Origin: Oscillospiraceae bacterium
GTDB lineage: Bacteria > Bacillota > Clostridia > Oscillospirales > Oscillospiraceae
Direction of reading: 5' to 3'
Length of the DNA stretch: 48,051 nucleotides
Assembly (NCBI GenBank): GCA_009783555.1
Contig: WRDH01000020.1
Location: 1 to 48,051 of the forward strand
Shown here: positions 16,735 through 26,637 of the stretch, in pieces
How the letters are laid out: each line of letters begins with the position of its first letter
Position numbering within the stretch: the first letter of the stretch is position 1
Position numbers and translations under genes: made by a program
The notes under the pieces: model-generated
The model's database searches: none
The model's input: only the letters and a program-made list of their open reading frames with translations
What the model was told of the DNA's origin: nothing

Positions 16735-17943
16735 TTAGTAATCTCCCAATACCCTAAATCGCGACTGTACAGTTATCCCGCGGCTCAATAAATCTCCAAC
16801 CATTGTACCATTCATAACACCGGTTATAAAAGCTGCTTCATTGCCTGTTCCTCCGGCAAAAATTACACTGCCAAACTCTTTTTCCACCTTGCTCCTGGTG
16901 GCATCTGTTCTTATATACCAAGCTGAATCCAATAGTGTAGAATCAACAACCAAACCCGCGTCACATTCGTCCCAGCTTATCCATCTTCTCGCATGCAGGT
17001 GTTTTACGGCATCAATTACATCCGCAATCACTGCGCTTGCCGTTGGCAGCTTTCCTGCACCCGCACCGCAAAAAACGACATTACCCACAGCGTTTCCGCG
17101 TATAACGACAGCATTCATTACACCATCAATTACCGCAAGTAAACTATGCTTACTTACAAGATGTGGTGCCACATACACAGATACTTTATCATTTATGGCA
17201 CGAGAGCGTCCCAAAAGTTTTATAGCATAACCAAGCTTTGCTGCATAATGAATATCTTTTAAAGTAACCCCGGATATTCCTTCAGTTAAAACTTGACGAG
17301 GGAAGATATGTCGTCCGTATGCGAGAGAAGATAAAATACAAATCTTTCGGCAAGCATCATGCCCTTCGATATCTGCAGTCGGATCGGATTCGGCATAACC
17401 TTTCTTCTGTGCTTCGTGTAATGCCTCTGAAAAATCCGTTCCGTTTTTTTCCATATCGGTAAGAATATAGTTTGTTGTCCCGTTAAGAATACCATATATT
17501 TCATTGATGATATTTGCCGTCATGCATTGTGCCAGTGGTCTGATAACAGGAACTCCGCCACCAACGCTTGCTTCAAATAGATAATTTACCTCTTTTTCCA
17601 TCGCAAGCTTAAGCAACTCACTGCCATATTCCGCAACAAGTTCTTTATTTGAAGTGACAACACTTTTCCCGGCTTCCAAGGATCGGCGTGTGTACTCTAA
17701 TGCAGCACCTATACCACCTATTGCTTCGACCACCACAGCGATTTCCGGATCGTTTACAATAGTTTCAAAATCTTTTGCAAACAAAGACTTATACGGGCAG
17801 TCGTCAAACTCCCTGATATCAAGGATATATTTAATTTTAATTTCCTGCCCTGCATTTTGACTTATCCTGCCTGAATTCTTGTCAAGAACCTGCACAACAC
17901 CGGAACCGACAATACCGTACCCAAGCACTGCAATATGTATCAT
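16735..17943 (-). CDS. hom: Homoserine dehydrogenase
   Basis: 402-aa enzyme reducing aspartate semialdehyde to homoserine. The N-terminal Rossmann motif is GYGIVGSGVVQVLD; the catalytic domain has VTSNKELVAEYG, the FEASVGGGVPVIRPL segment with the family signature, and DPTADIEGHDACRKICIL. The C-terminus (about 340-402) is a short ACT-like domain. It is the promoter-proximal gene of hom-lysC. The ribosome site is AAGGA, about 12 bp upstream of the ATG. Confidence 0.95.
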   Translation of the reverse strand: MIHIAVLGYGIVGSGVVQVLDKNSGRISQNAGQEIKIKYILDIREFDDCPYKSLFAKDFETIVNDPEIAVVVEAIGGIGAALEYTRRSLEAGKSVVTSNKELVAEYGSELLKLAMEKEVNYLFEASVGGGVPVIRPLAQCMTANIINEIYGILNGTTNYILTDMEKNGTDFSEALHEAQKKGYAESDPTADIEGHDACRKICILSSLAYGRHIFPRQVLTEGISGVTLKDIHYAAKLGYAIKLLGRSRAINDKVSVYVAPHLVSKHSLLAVIDGVMNAVVIRGNAVGNVVFCGAGAGKLPTASAVIADVIDAVKHLHARRWISWDECDAGLVVDSTLLDSAWYIRTDATRSKVEKEFGSVIFAGGTGNEAAFITGVMNGTMVGDLLSRGITVQSRFRVLGDY

Positions 17944-17984
17944 TATACTTTAAAATCCTTAATCTAATTGCTTTTTATATTATG

Positions 17985-18028
17985 ATTGTCGTGACAATTA
18001 TCATACCATAGCGGACGTACTCACGCAA
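17985..18028 (-). promoter_or_regulatory. hom-lysC promoter with palindrome at the start site
   Basis: On minus: -35 TTGCGT (18023-18028), 17-bp spacer, -10 TATGAT (18000-18005). The predicted start (about 17994) falls inside ATTGTC-GT-GACAAT (17985-17998), a 6+6 inverted repeat. An operator at +1 would be well placed to repress; no regulator is identified. The rest of the 224-bp gap to dnaE holds the dnaE promoter and its T-rich flank. Confidence 0.5.
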
Positions 18029-18099
18029 CTTAAAATGAGAGTTGTTAACAGCACCGTGTTTTTTGTACATTTTTTCTGTACATTTTTTCACATCTATTT

Positions 18100-18128
18100 T
18101 TGACATTACGATGATTTTATGGTATTCT
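18100..18128 (+). promoter_or_regulatory. Promoter of dnaE
   Basis: TTGACA (18100-18105), 17-bp spacer, TATTCT (18123-18128); start near 18135. Just upstream, TGTACATTTTTT occurs twice in tandem (about 18065-18090), a T-rich tract that could act as an UP-type element. Confidence 0.75.
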
Positions 18129-18167
18129 GATTCGATAAATGTGAATAAACAGTGAAGTGAGTTTTTC

Positions 18168-21100
18168 ATGGGATTTGTGCATCTACATGTACATAGTGAA
18201 TACAGTCTTCTTGACGGGGCTTGCAGAGTGAAGGATCTTATCGCTCGAATAAAAGAGCTTGGTCAGGAAAGCGTTGCAATTACTGATCATGGGGTCATGT
18301 ATGGAGCCGTTGCTTTTTATAAAGAAGCGAAAGAACGCGGAGTTAAGCCGTTAATAGGCTGTGAGGTCTATGTTGCGGCAAGAACACGTTTTGACATGGA
18401 CTATGAACACGACTCTAATCGCCATCATCTTGTATTGCTTTGCAAAAATGAAACCGGCTACAAAAATCTTTGCTTATTAGTCAGTGCGGCATTTACCGAA
18501 GGCTTTTATGTAAAACCACGTGTCGATACGAGTCTTCTGAAAACGTATAGTGAAGGACTTATAGCGTTGTCTGCCTGTGTGTCAGGTGAAATTCCCAAGT
18601 TACTTTTAAACAACAATTACAACGGAGCAAAAGCAAAAGCATTGGAGCTTAGAGATATTTTTGGCGAAGATAGTTTCTATCTGGAGCTGCAGAACCATGG
18701 ATTTGCAGAGCAACCGGATGTAAATAAAGGCTTATTAAGAATTCACAGAGAAACGGGAATCCCTCTTGTTGTTACAAATGATGCGCATTATATTGACCGA
18801 AACGGCGCTGAGGCTCAAGATATTTTAATGTGTATTCAAACAGGAAAATCCGTTGACGATACGGATAGAATGCGATTTGAATCGCAGGAATTGTATCTAA
18901 AGTCAGAAGATGAAATGCGAGCGTTGTTCCCCGAATTCCCCGAAGCGTATGATAACACCGTAAAAATCGCGGAAATGTGCAATTTCGATTTCGATTTTAC
19001 AAAATACCATTTACCGGAGTTTATGCTACCCGAGGGAAAAAGTGATACAGATGAATATTTGAAAGAACTTTGTTTAGCCGGAGCTGATAGAATATACGGA
19101 GCAAACCGGGAAGATGTACGGAAGCAACTCTTTTACGAGTTGGACATGATTGCAAAAATGAAGTTTACCGATTATTTTCTAATAGTTGCAGACTTTATTG
19201 ACTATGCGAGAAAAAACGGCATCCCTGTCGGACCGGGGCGCGGCAGTGCCGCAGGCAGCGTTGCATCGTATTGTTTAGGAATAACATCTGTTGACCCGTT
19301 AAAATTTAACCTGTATTTCGAGCGTTTCTTAAATCCCGAGCGCATAAGCATGCCTGATATAGATATCGACTTTTGTGAACGCAGACGCGGCGAGGTTATT
19401 GAATATGTGAAACAAAAATATGGAGCGGACAGGGTTGCGCAGATAGTCACGTTTAACTCCCTGAAAGCGAAAAACGCTATAAGGAGCGTATCAAAAGCAC
19501 TGGCATTATCCTTTCAAGAAGAAAATGAGCTTGCACGCGAAATACCTGACCGCTTGGACATCACAATAGCGGATGCGCTTAAAACCTCAACCCGTCTTCA
19601 AGCAATGTATAATGAGGACCCGCGCATCAAACGTGTTGTTGACACAGCCTCCGCTCTTGAAAAAATGCCGAAAGACTCCGGTACACATGCCGCAGGTATT
19701 GTTGTAACAAAAATGCCTGTGCGTGAATATGTTCCGCTGACATTATCAAAAAAAGACGATTCGATAGCAACTCAATACTCTATGACAACACTTGAAGATT
19801 TGGGTTTGTTGAAAATGGATTTTCTGGGCTTGCGGAATTTGACGGTTATTGAGGATTCGGTGCAGCAAATTCGAAAGACAGATCCGGATTTCCTGATAGA
19901 GACTATACCTGAAGATGATGCTGCTACATATGCGATGCTATCAGAGGGTAAGACATCGGGTGTTTTTCAACTGGAATCACAGGGAATGACAGGTGTTTGC
20001 ACCGGGCTTGGGCCAAAGAGTATTGAGGACATAACTGCAATCATCGCACTCTACCGCCCCGGACCGATGGAGTCAATTCCGAGATTTCTTGAAAGCAGCC
20101 GCAATCCGGAGAAAATCACATATAAACATCCGCTGCTTGAACCGATTCTATCGGTAACATACGGGTGTATAGTATATCAGGAACAGGTTATAGATATATT
20201 TGTAAAAATGGGCGGGTTTTCACTTGGTCAGGCAGATATGATACGCCGGGCAATGTCAAAAAAGATCGTTTCGGAAATTGAGCGCGAAAAAAAAGCTTTT
20301 ATTGATGGTGATCCCGAACGCAATATTGTTGGGGCAGTAGACAACGGTGTCCCAAAAAGAATAGCCTCAAGCATTTATGATGAAATATTCGCATTTGCTA
20401 ATTACGCGTTTAATAAGAGTCACGCCGTTGCATATGCCATAATTTCTTATCAGACAGCTTATATTAAATGCCATTTCCCGCAGATTTACATGGCGGCACT
20501 GCTCTCATCAGTACTGTTCTCGCCCGAAAAAGTCTCCGAGTATACGCATGAATGCAGAAGCATGGGTATAGCTCTATTACCGCCCGATATCAACGAATCA
20601 GACGCTATGTTTAAGGTTTCGGGTAATGACTTAAGATATGGGTTGGTCGCAGTAAAAGGCATCGGACGCGGCTTCATAGGTGAAGTGGTCAAGGAACGTG
20701 AAGAAAACGGCCCATTCAGCAGCTTTGAAGATTTTTGCAAGAGAGTATACGGTGGAGACTTAAACCGCCGCGCGCTTGAGAATTTAATAAAATGCGGCTG
20801 CTTCGACGGTCTTGGAGCAAACAGAAGACAGTTGATGATGATATGCCAAACGGTAGTGGACAGCGTAGCCGACCACCGCCGCCGCAACGTCGAAGGACAA
20901 ATGGATTTGTTTGGTTTTACAACAAGACAGGGGGATGTCTCCAATGGTTCCAATGCTATCGAACTCCCTGATCTCCCGGAATACTCCAAAGGTGAGCTTA
21001 CAAGGATGGAGCGGGAGGTGACCGGTCTCTATTTGTCGGGGCATCCGATGGATGATTACAGAGATGATGCAAAAAAAATGAATGCGGTCAGTATAGGAGA

Positions 21101-21725
21101 TATCCTTGAAGATTATGCTCGTGAGGGTGGAAAAATCAGATTTAGAAATAACCAGAATATAACTCTTGCGGGTGTAATAGAAGCGGTTAAAACTAAGCCG
21201 ACACGCAACAACTCGTTGATGGCATATATTTCCCTGGATGACGGCACCGGCAGTATTGAACTTCTTGCTTTCCAAAGAGTTTTAGATACCTCGAGCGGAT
21301 ACATGCAGGTAGAGTCTATTGTAATCGCCACTGGCAAAATTTCAGAGAGAGACGAGAAGGAACCGCAAATAGTCCTGGAATCACTGCGCCCGATATCGGA
21401 CGCGAAGCAAACAAAAAATGATAAATTGCAAATGACAAATAGTGCAGAAGCAAGAATAGAAAATAGGGAAAATGAAATAGAAGATAGGCTTCAAGAGCAA
21501 CGTGCGAACGCAGTACAGAAGACATTGTATGTCAAGCTGGACAATGAAGATGGCCCGGAGTATGAGCGGCTTAAGCTTATACACATGATGTTTCCGGGAA
21601 ATGAGAGTCTGATTATTCATTTTAGTGATACCAAAAAGAACGTCGGATCAAAGTGTATTATACATGAAGCATTTATTGTGGAGTTAAGAGAGATGCTTGG
21701 TACCGGCAATGTAGTAATCCGGTAA
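18168..21725 (+). CDS. dnaE: DNA polymerase III alpha subunit (DnaE)
   Basis: 1185-aa C-family replicative polymerase. The N-terminal PHP domain starts FVHLHVHSEYSLLDGACR, and the palm has GPGRGSAAGS and the catalytic PDIDIDF, then RVAQIVTFNSLKAKNAIR. The tau/beta-binding and helix-hairpin-helix part (about 790-900) and an OB-fold (about 985-1070, ITLAGVIEAVKTK) follow. Near residue 1085-1110 an AT-rich polar stretch (KQTKNDKLQMTNSAEARIEN) interrupts the region before the C-terminal domain and looks inserted. The ribosome site is weak (GTGAAG). Confidence 0.96.
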   Translation: MGFVHLHVHSEYSLLDGACRVKDLIARIKELGQESVAITDHGVMYGAVAFYKEAKERGVKPLIGCEVYVAARTRFDMDYEHDSNRHHLVLLCKNETGYKNLCLLVSAAFTEGFYVKPRVDTSLLKTYSEGLIALSACVSGEIPKLLLNNNYNGAKAKALELRDIFGEDSFYLELQNHGFAEQPDVNKGLLRIHRETGIPLVVTNDAHYIDRNGAEAQDILMCIQTGKSVDDTDRMRFESQELYLKSEDEMRALFPEFPEAYDNTVKIAEMCNFDFDFTKYHLPEFMLPEGKSDTDEYLKELCLAGADRIYGANREDVRKQLFYELDMIAKMKFTDYFLIVADFIDYARKNGIPVGPGRGSAAGSVASYCLGITSVDPLKFNLYFERFLNPERISMPDIDIDFCERRRGEVIEYVKQKYGADRVAQIVTFNSLKAKNAIRSVSKALALSFQEENELAREIPDRLDITIADALKTSTRLQAMYNEDPRIKRVVDTASALEKMPKDSGTHAAGIVVTKMPVREYVPLTLSKKDDSIATQYSMTTLEDLGLLKMDFLGLRNLTVIEDSVQQIRKTDPDFLIETIPEDDAATYAMLSEGKTSGVFQLESQGMTGVCTGLGPKSIEDITAIIALYRPGPMESIPRFLESSRNPEKITYKHPLLEPILSVTYGCIVYQEQVIDIFVKMGGFSLGQADMIRRAMSKKIVSEIEREKKAFIDGDPERNIVGAVDNGVPKRIASSIYDEIFAFANYAFNKSHAVAYAIISYQTAYIKCHFPQIYMAALLSSVLFSPEKVSEYTHECRSMGIALLPPDINESDAMFKVSGNDLRYGLVAVKGIGRGFIGEVVKEREENGPFSSFEDFCKRVYGGDLNRRALENLIKCGCFDGLGANRRQLMMICQTVVDSVADHRRRNVEGQMDLFGFTTRQGDVSNGSNAIELPDLPEYSKGELTRMEREVTGLYLSGHPMDDYRDDAKKMNAVSIGDILEDYAREGGKIRFRNNQNITLAGVIEAVKTKPTRNNSLMAYISLDDGTGSIELLAFQRVLDTSSGYMQVESIVIATGKISERDEKEPQIVLESLRPISDAKQTKNDKLQMTNSAEARIENRENEIEDRLQEQRANAVQKTLYVKLDNEDGPEYERLKLIHMMFPGNESLIIHFSDTKKNVGSKCIIHEAFIVELREMLGTGNVVIR

Positions 21726-21755
21726 AAAGTTGTATCGGGAAGGAATGTGAACATT

Positions 21756-24700
21756 ATGATTAGCAGTATAGTTCTATTTGTTATTTTAATAGTAATAATA
21801 CTGTCTGCAACGATACTGTTGTTCAGACTAAGGCCGATTGTTATAACCGAACGTCGCATGAAAGGTTATTATACAATGAGTGTCGTAGCCATTGGATGGA
21901 TGGTAGCGTCGGCAGCCGCTTTAATGGCAGCACCCGAAACATTCGCATTTATTTATGTAATAAGAGTGGCTTTTATAAGAGTCGTCCCGTATCTTACCTT
22001 CTGGTTTGTGCTTAATTTTACCGAGTCGGACCTCATCCGTTCAAGAAAAATGAAAATCTTCCTGATTGCAGCTGCATCAATAGATGTTTTGGCACTTATT
22101 ACGAATCCGATTCATAATCTTTATTTTGGTCCGCTCATCTCCCCGAGTATTGCGGGAGCTTATCCCGAGACAAGACTTCTGTTTTGGCTAACCTTATTAA
22201 TACTTACAATCACGCTTTTCTGTATGTATTCAATTCTTTTCCGTTACATCAACAAAAACCTCAAACGTTACCCGGTGTTGATAATTACCGGTTTTGGAGC
22301 AATCTTGCCATTTTTCCTGAATATGCTGTATACGCTGAGAGTTCCGGGGTTTTTGAATGATTATTCCCCGATAGGGTACTTCCTGACTATAATGCTGTTT
22401 GCGTATTTTTCATACTTAGCAAATGTCCGTAATTTCAGTCCTACTCTATTTAGAGATACCATAGCGAAAATTACAAGAGATCCAACTCTTTATGCCGGTG
22501 TGTTCAGGGATGCCGCCAGAATGATTGCAAAAGAGGGTTGCACAGCACTGGGTGTTCAATGTATCGGAGTATGGATGTTTTCTAATGATAGAAATACATT
22601 GATAAACGTTCTTTCACATGATACCAGATCTTCAAAAAGCACAGTACAAAGATCCATAAGTTTATGGGAATGTGATCTCTATAAAGAATTACTCGAATCG
22701 GAACAGTTGTTTATTGTTGATGACATTAGAAGCAAAAACGCGCTTTCCTCCTCAATTCGTGACTACACCGGAGGTTTGTGCGCCTACATTGATGCTCCTG
22801 TACGTATCGGCGGAGAACTCTACGGCATTATTAGAGTTGAGCAACACCACTCTCAAGCATACCCCGAAAGACGCGAATGGACATTAAAGGAACAGGACTT
22901 TATATTTTCTCTTGCTAACTTTGCATCGGTGGCTCTCGAGAACACTGAACGCCATCGCTTGAAAACAGCAATAGAAGCGGCAAATAAACGCACGTTACTA
23001 ATGCTCAACACATCACCGCTCAGTACCAAGCTTTGGGATAAGGACTTAAACGTGATAGCTTTTAATAAAGCTGTAGTTAACCTTTACGGTCTTGATGATG
23101 ACACTGTTTTTGTTGACGATTTTATTAATAAATGTTCGCCCGAATACCAACCTGACGGGCAGCGCTCGGAAGAAAAGGCAGCGCAGATAATCAGGAAGGC
23201 ATTTGAAGAAGGATACGTCAAAACTGACTGGATGCATAGATATATTGCCGATAATTCGCCATTACCAGCGGAGATTACACTTGTGCGCGCACAATATGGC
23301 GACGAGGATGTGGTTATCAGTTACACCCGGGATTTGCGTGAGCATAACAAGTTGATGGATGAAATTAACCAGCGGGGCAAAATGCTGATGGCGGTTAATC
23401 AGGCAGCAGAAACATTATTAAGAACCAAAGATGACGATAACGTAGTAGTTAACCTCAAAATCAGTATGGAGCTTTTGGGGCGGGCAAACAATTTCGACCG
23501 TGTACAAATATGGAAAAATGATTATGATAACGGTGTTTTATATCATGAGTGTATACATATATGGTGCAGCGAAGCGGTGAAAGACACAGAAGAAAGCATA
23601 AGAAACGTCAGATTTAGTTTAGACCGCAATCACCATTTGATAGAGCTTTTAGCCGAAAATGAATGCTTCAGCGGTCCTATATCTGATTTTTCCGAGGAAG
23701 AGCAAGCTCTTATAAATGATCTGTCCTATAAGAAATCCCTGGTCGTTATACCACTTTTCCTTGACGATGAATTTTGGGGATTTTTTAGTGCTGATGATTG
23801 TTTTAATGATCGAGTATTTACCGATGACGAAATTTCAATTTTACGTTCTGTTTGCCTAATGATGGTAAACACTATCAATCGTCACGAGCTTATAGCGAAA
23901 CGTACACAAGAAGCTCAAGCCCGGACAATAAAGAAATACGAATATGCCGCTAAAATGAAAGACGCTCTGGCAGAGATAACAAAATCACCGGCACTATCAT
24001 CAGGAAATCTTAAAGTTTCTGCCGGTTTTATAGTTAAAGCAGTACAAGATGTATTAAACGTTAGCAGTGTTGAGTATTGGCATTACAATCCTGACGAAAA
24101 TGCATTAATTAATATGGTTTCTTATGATTCTTCATCAGGATTTAACTATTCGGCGGAATATTATGACTTGAATTCACGAAAAAAATATGCTGATATGCTT
24201 TGGACCGAACGCCTGATAGTAATGAATTCCATAGAAGAAATTGAAAAAAACTTTCAATTTATGCAAGAGCGTAATAATACTCTGACGGCATTGCTTGATG
24301 CGCCGATTTTAAGTGAAGGGAAGCTCGTTGGGTTAATTTGTATTTTACAGATTAAAGACAAAGTTTATTCTGAAGGCAGGAGATGGGCGATTGAAGAGCA
24401 GAACTTTGCATCATCAGCCGCTGACTTGATGGCTCTTGCGATATCAAATTATGAACGGCAAAAAGCATATGACGAAGCAGAGCTTGCAAATCGCGCAAAA
24501 TCAATCTTCCTTGCTAAGATGAGCCATGAAATCCGCACACCGATGAATGCGATACTCGGAATGACTGAACTCGCTCTTCGGGAAGAAATGTCCGAAACCA
24601 TTAAAGAGCACATCTTAACAGCCAAGCAAGCAGGAGCAAATCTTCTGACTCTTATTAACGACATTCTGGACTTTTCCAAGATTGAGTCAGGTGCAATGCA

Positions 24701-26612
24701 AATCATACCATCTGAATATTCATTGTCATCACTGCTCAATGATGTAGTGAGCATAATCAGAATCAGAGCGTTTGATTCACAAATACGATTTGCTGTTAAT
24801 ATTGACAGCAACATACCTAATGCACTAATAGGGGATGAGCTTCGGGTGCGTCAGGTTATAATTAATATATTAGGCAATGCCGTAAAGTTTACAGATAAGG
24901 GTTATGTCCTGTTTTCGGTATCCGGTGAAAATACCGGCGAAAATACAGTACGTTTATCTATGAAGGTAGAGGATAGCGGGAGAGGGATAAAAAAAGAAGA
25001 TATAAGTAAGTTGTTTAGTGACTATTTCCAGATTGATGAATCCGGTAATGAAATAGAAGGTACCGGACTTGGACTTGCAATTTCGCAAAATATAATGCAT
25101 GCCATGAACGGAGAAATCACTGTTGAATCCGAGTATGGAAAAGGGAGCATATTTACTGTTACGTTTGAACAGGAAATCCACAGTCACGAAAGAATCGCGC
25201 AAGTGGAAAACCCTGAACAGTATAGTGTACTGCTTTATGAGCGGCGTTATGTATATACAAAGTCGATTGCGGATGCTCTCGAAAACCTCGGTGTTAAGTT
25301 TGTCTCTGTTTCTGATGAGAATGAATTTTTCAGGTTATTGAAAAACAACTTCACCTTCATTTTTGTATCTCTTGTACTTTTTGAAAAGAATAAAAATACT
25401 ATAGCGGAGATGAGCGGAAACTCAAAAATCCTGCTTCTTTCGGAATTCGGCGAGTCGATACCTCCGGGTAACTGGAGTACATTATCAATACCGGCACACG
25501 CAATATCAATTGCCAGCATCCTCAATAATGTAACCGATGCTTTTTCGTACAATTACAGCGAGAAGCTGGCAGCAAGGTTTACGGCTCCGGACGCAAACAT
25601 CCTCGTCGTAGATGACATCAATACAAATCTTAGAGTCGTTAAGGGCTTGCTTTTACCATATGAAATGAATGTTGATTTATGCGTCAACGGGTATGATGCT
25701 ATAGAAGCGGTTAAGGAAAAGCGTTATGATTTGATTTTTATGGATCACAGAATGCCCGGGATTGACGGTGTGGAAACGACAAAGCGTATAAGAGACCTTG
25801 GGGAAGAAGATTCGTACTACTTAAAAGTTCCGATTGTTGCTCTTACGGCAAACGCTGTTTCGGGAATGAAGGAAATGTTTTTAAGCAGCGGTTTTAATGA
25901 ATTTATGTCAAAGCCGATTGATTTAACCGTGCTAAACATGGTAATTGAAGCGTTTATACCAAAAGAAAAAAGAAAAGCATATGTCGGAAAACGCGAATCT
26001 GAAAAAAGCAATGAAGTTCCGTTTGAGATAGAAGGACTGGATGTTGATAAAGGAATATTGCGTACAGGCGGGACATTGGATTATTATTATGAAACTCTTG
26101 AAATTTTCTACGCAGAGGGTCAGAAGCATGCAGATGAAATAATAGAACTTCTGGAATCAAACAACATGCCGCTTTATACTACGAATGTTCATGCATTAAA
26201 GAGCGCAACAGCAAATATCGGAGGCGGAGATATCTCAGATATGGCATATGCTCTGGAAATGGCGGCAATCAACGGAGATATGGAGTTTATCAAAGCAAAC
26301 ACAAGTATTTTCGCAGATACACTTAAAAGACTTCTCGAAAACATAAAAAATGCACTATCTGAATATAATTCAAGAAATAAAGAAGAGGGCGATTACATTG
26401 AATCTGAGGTGCTAAAGGAATTGCTTACACACTTAAAAACAAGTCTTGAAAGCTATGATATAGAAGGAATTAATCAAGACATCGACAAACTGCGGCATGC
26501 CAGATTGCCCGAAGAGATTGCAGCCGCAGCAGGACAAATCTCTCAACACACTCTGGTGGTAGAGTATGACGAAGCGATAGAGATTATTGACGGAATTTTG
26601 GCTGGGAATTAG
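21756..26612 (+). CDS. Hybrid sensor kinase: 7TM-GAF-PAS-GAF-GAF-HK-REC-HPt
   Basis: A 1618-aa membrane phosphorelay protein. In order: seven-helix N-terminal region (about 1-215), GAF (240-400), PAS (413-528), GAF-like (545-711), GAF-like (730-898), HisKA with KMSHEIRTPMNAILGM (phospho-His about 924), HATPase with N box (INILGNAVKFTDKG), G1 (VEDSGRGIKKED) and G2 (GTGLGLAIS), a degenerate receiver-like domain (1150-1265), a true receiver (1278-1403; ILVVDDINTN, phospho-Asp about 1330 in FMDHRMPG), an HPt domain (His about 1479 in NVHALKSATANIGG) and a helical tail. The signal is unknown and no separate response regulator is nearby. The ATG is chosen because AAGGA lies 11 bp upstream; a GTG three codons earlier lies too close. 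It follows dnaE by 30 bp. Confidence 0.92.
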   Translation: MISSIVLFVILIVIILSATILLFRLRPIVITERRMKGYYTMSVVAIGWMVASAAALMAAPETFAFIYVIRVAFIRVVPYLTFWFVLNFTESDLIRSRKMKIFLIAAASIDVLALITNPIHNLYFGPLISPSIAGAYPETRLLFWLTLLILTITLFCMYSILFRYINKNLKRYPVLIITGFGAILPFFLNMLYTLRVPGFLNDYSPIGYFLTIMLFAYFSYLANVRNFSPTLFRDTIAKITRDPTLYAGVFRDAARMIAKEGCTALGVQCIGVWMFSNDRNTLINVLSHDTRSSKSTVQRSISLWECDLYKELLESEQLFIVDDIRSKNALSSSIRDYTGGLCAYIDAPVRIGGELYGIIRVEQHHSQAYPERREWTLKEQDFIFSLANFASVALENTERHRLKTAIEAANKRTLLMLNTSPLSTKLWDKDLNVIAFNKAVVNLYGLDDDTVFVDDFINKCSPEYQPDGQRSEEKAAQIIRKAFEEGYVKTDWMHRYIADNSPLPAEITLVRAQYGDEDVVISYTRDLREHNKLMDEINQRGKMLMAVNQAAETLLRTKDDDNVVVNLKISMELLGRANNFDRVQIWKNDYDNGVLYHECIHIWCSEAVKDTEESIRNVRFSLDRNHHLIELLAENECFSGPISDFSEEEQALINDLSYKKSLVVIPLFLDDEFWGFFSADDCFNDRVFTDDEISILRSVCLMMVNTINRHELIAKRTQEAQARTIKKYEYAAKMKDALAEITKSPALSSGNLKVSAGFIVKAVQDVLNVSSVEYWHYNPDENALINMVSYDSSSGFNYSAEYYDLNSRKKYADMLWTERLIVMNSIEEIEKNFQFMQERNNTLTALLDAPILSEGKLVGLICILQIKDKVYSEGRRWAIEEQNFASSAADLMALAISNYERQKAYDEAELANRAKSIFLAKMSHEIRTPMNAILGMTELALREEMSETIKEHILTAKQAGANLLTLINDILDFSKIESGAMQIIPSEYSLSSLLNDVVSIIRIRAFDSQIRFAVNIDSNIPNALIGDELRVRQVIINILGNAVKFTDKGYVLFSVSGENTGENTVRLSMKVEDSGRGIKKEDISKLFSDYFQIDESGNEIEGTGLGLAISQNIMHAMNGEITVESEYGKGSIFTVTFEQEIHSHERIAQVENPEQYSVLLYERRYVYTKSIADALENLGVKFVSVSDENEFFRLLKNNFTFIFVSLVLFEKNKNTIAEMSGNSKILLLSEFGESIPPGNWSTLSIPAHAISIASILNNVTDAFSYNYSEKLAARFTAPDANILVVDDINTNLRVVKGLLLPYEMNVDLCVNGYDAIEAVKEKRYDLIFMDHRMPGIDGVETTKRIRDLGEEDSYYLKVPIVALTANAVSGMKEMFLSSGFNEFMSKPIDLTVLNMVIEAFIPKEKRKAYVGKRESEKSNEVPFEIEGLDVDKGILRTGGTLDYYYETLEIFYAEGQKHADEIIELLESNNMPLYTTNVHALKSATANIGGGDISDMAYALEMAAINGDMEFIKANTSIFADTLKRLLENIKNALSEYNSRNKEEGDYIESEVLKELLTHLKTSLESYDIEGINQDIDKLRHARLPEEIAAAAGQISQHTLVVEYDEAIEIIDGILAGN

Positions 26613-26637
26613 AGAGAAGACGGGAGTAAGATGTTTT

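Noticed and set aside
17975..18169. 64-codon minus-strand ORF between hom and dnaE
   Set aside because: It overlaps both promoters, has no ribosome site and no recognisable composition.
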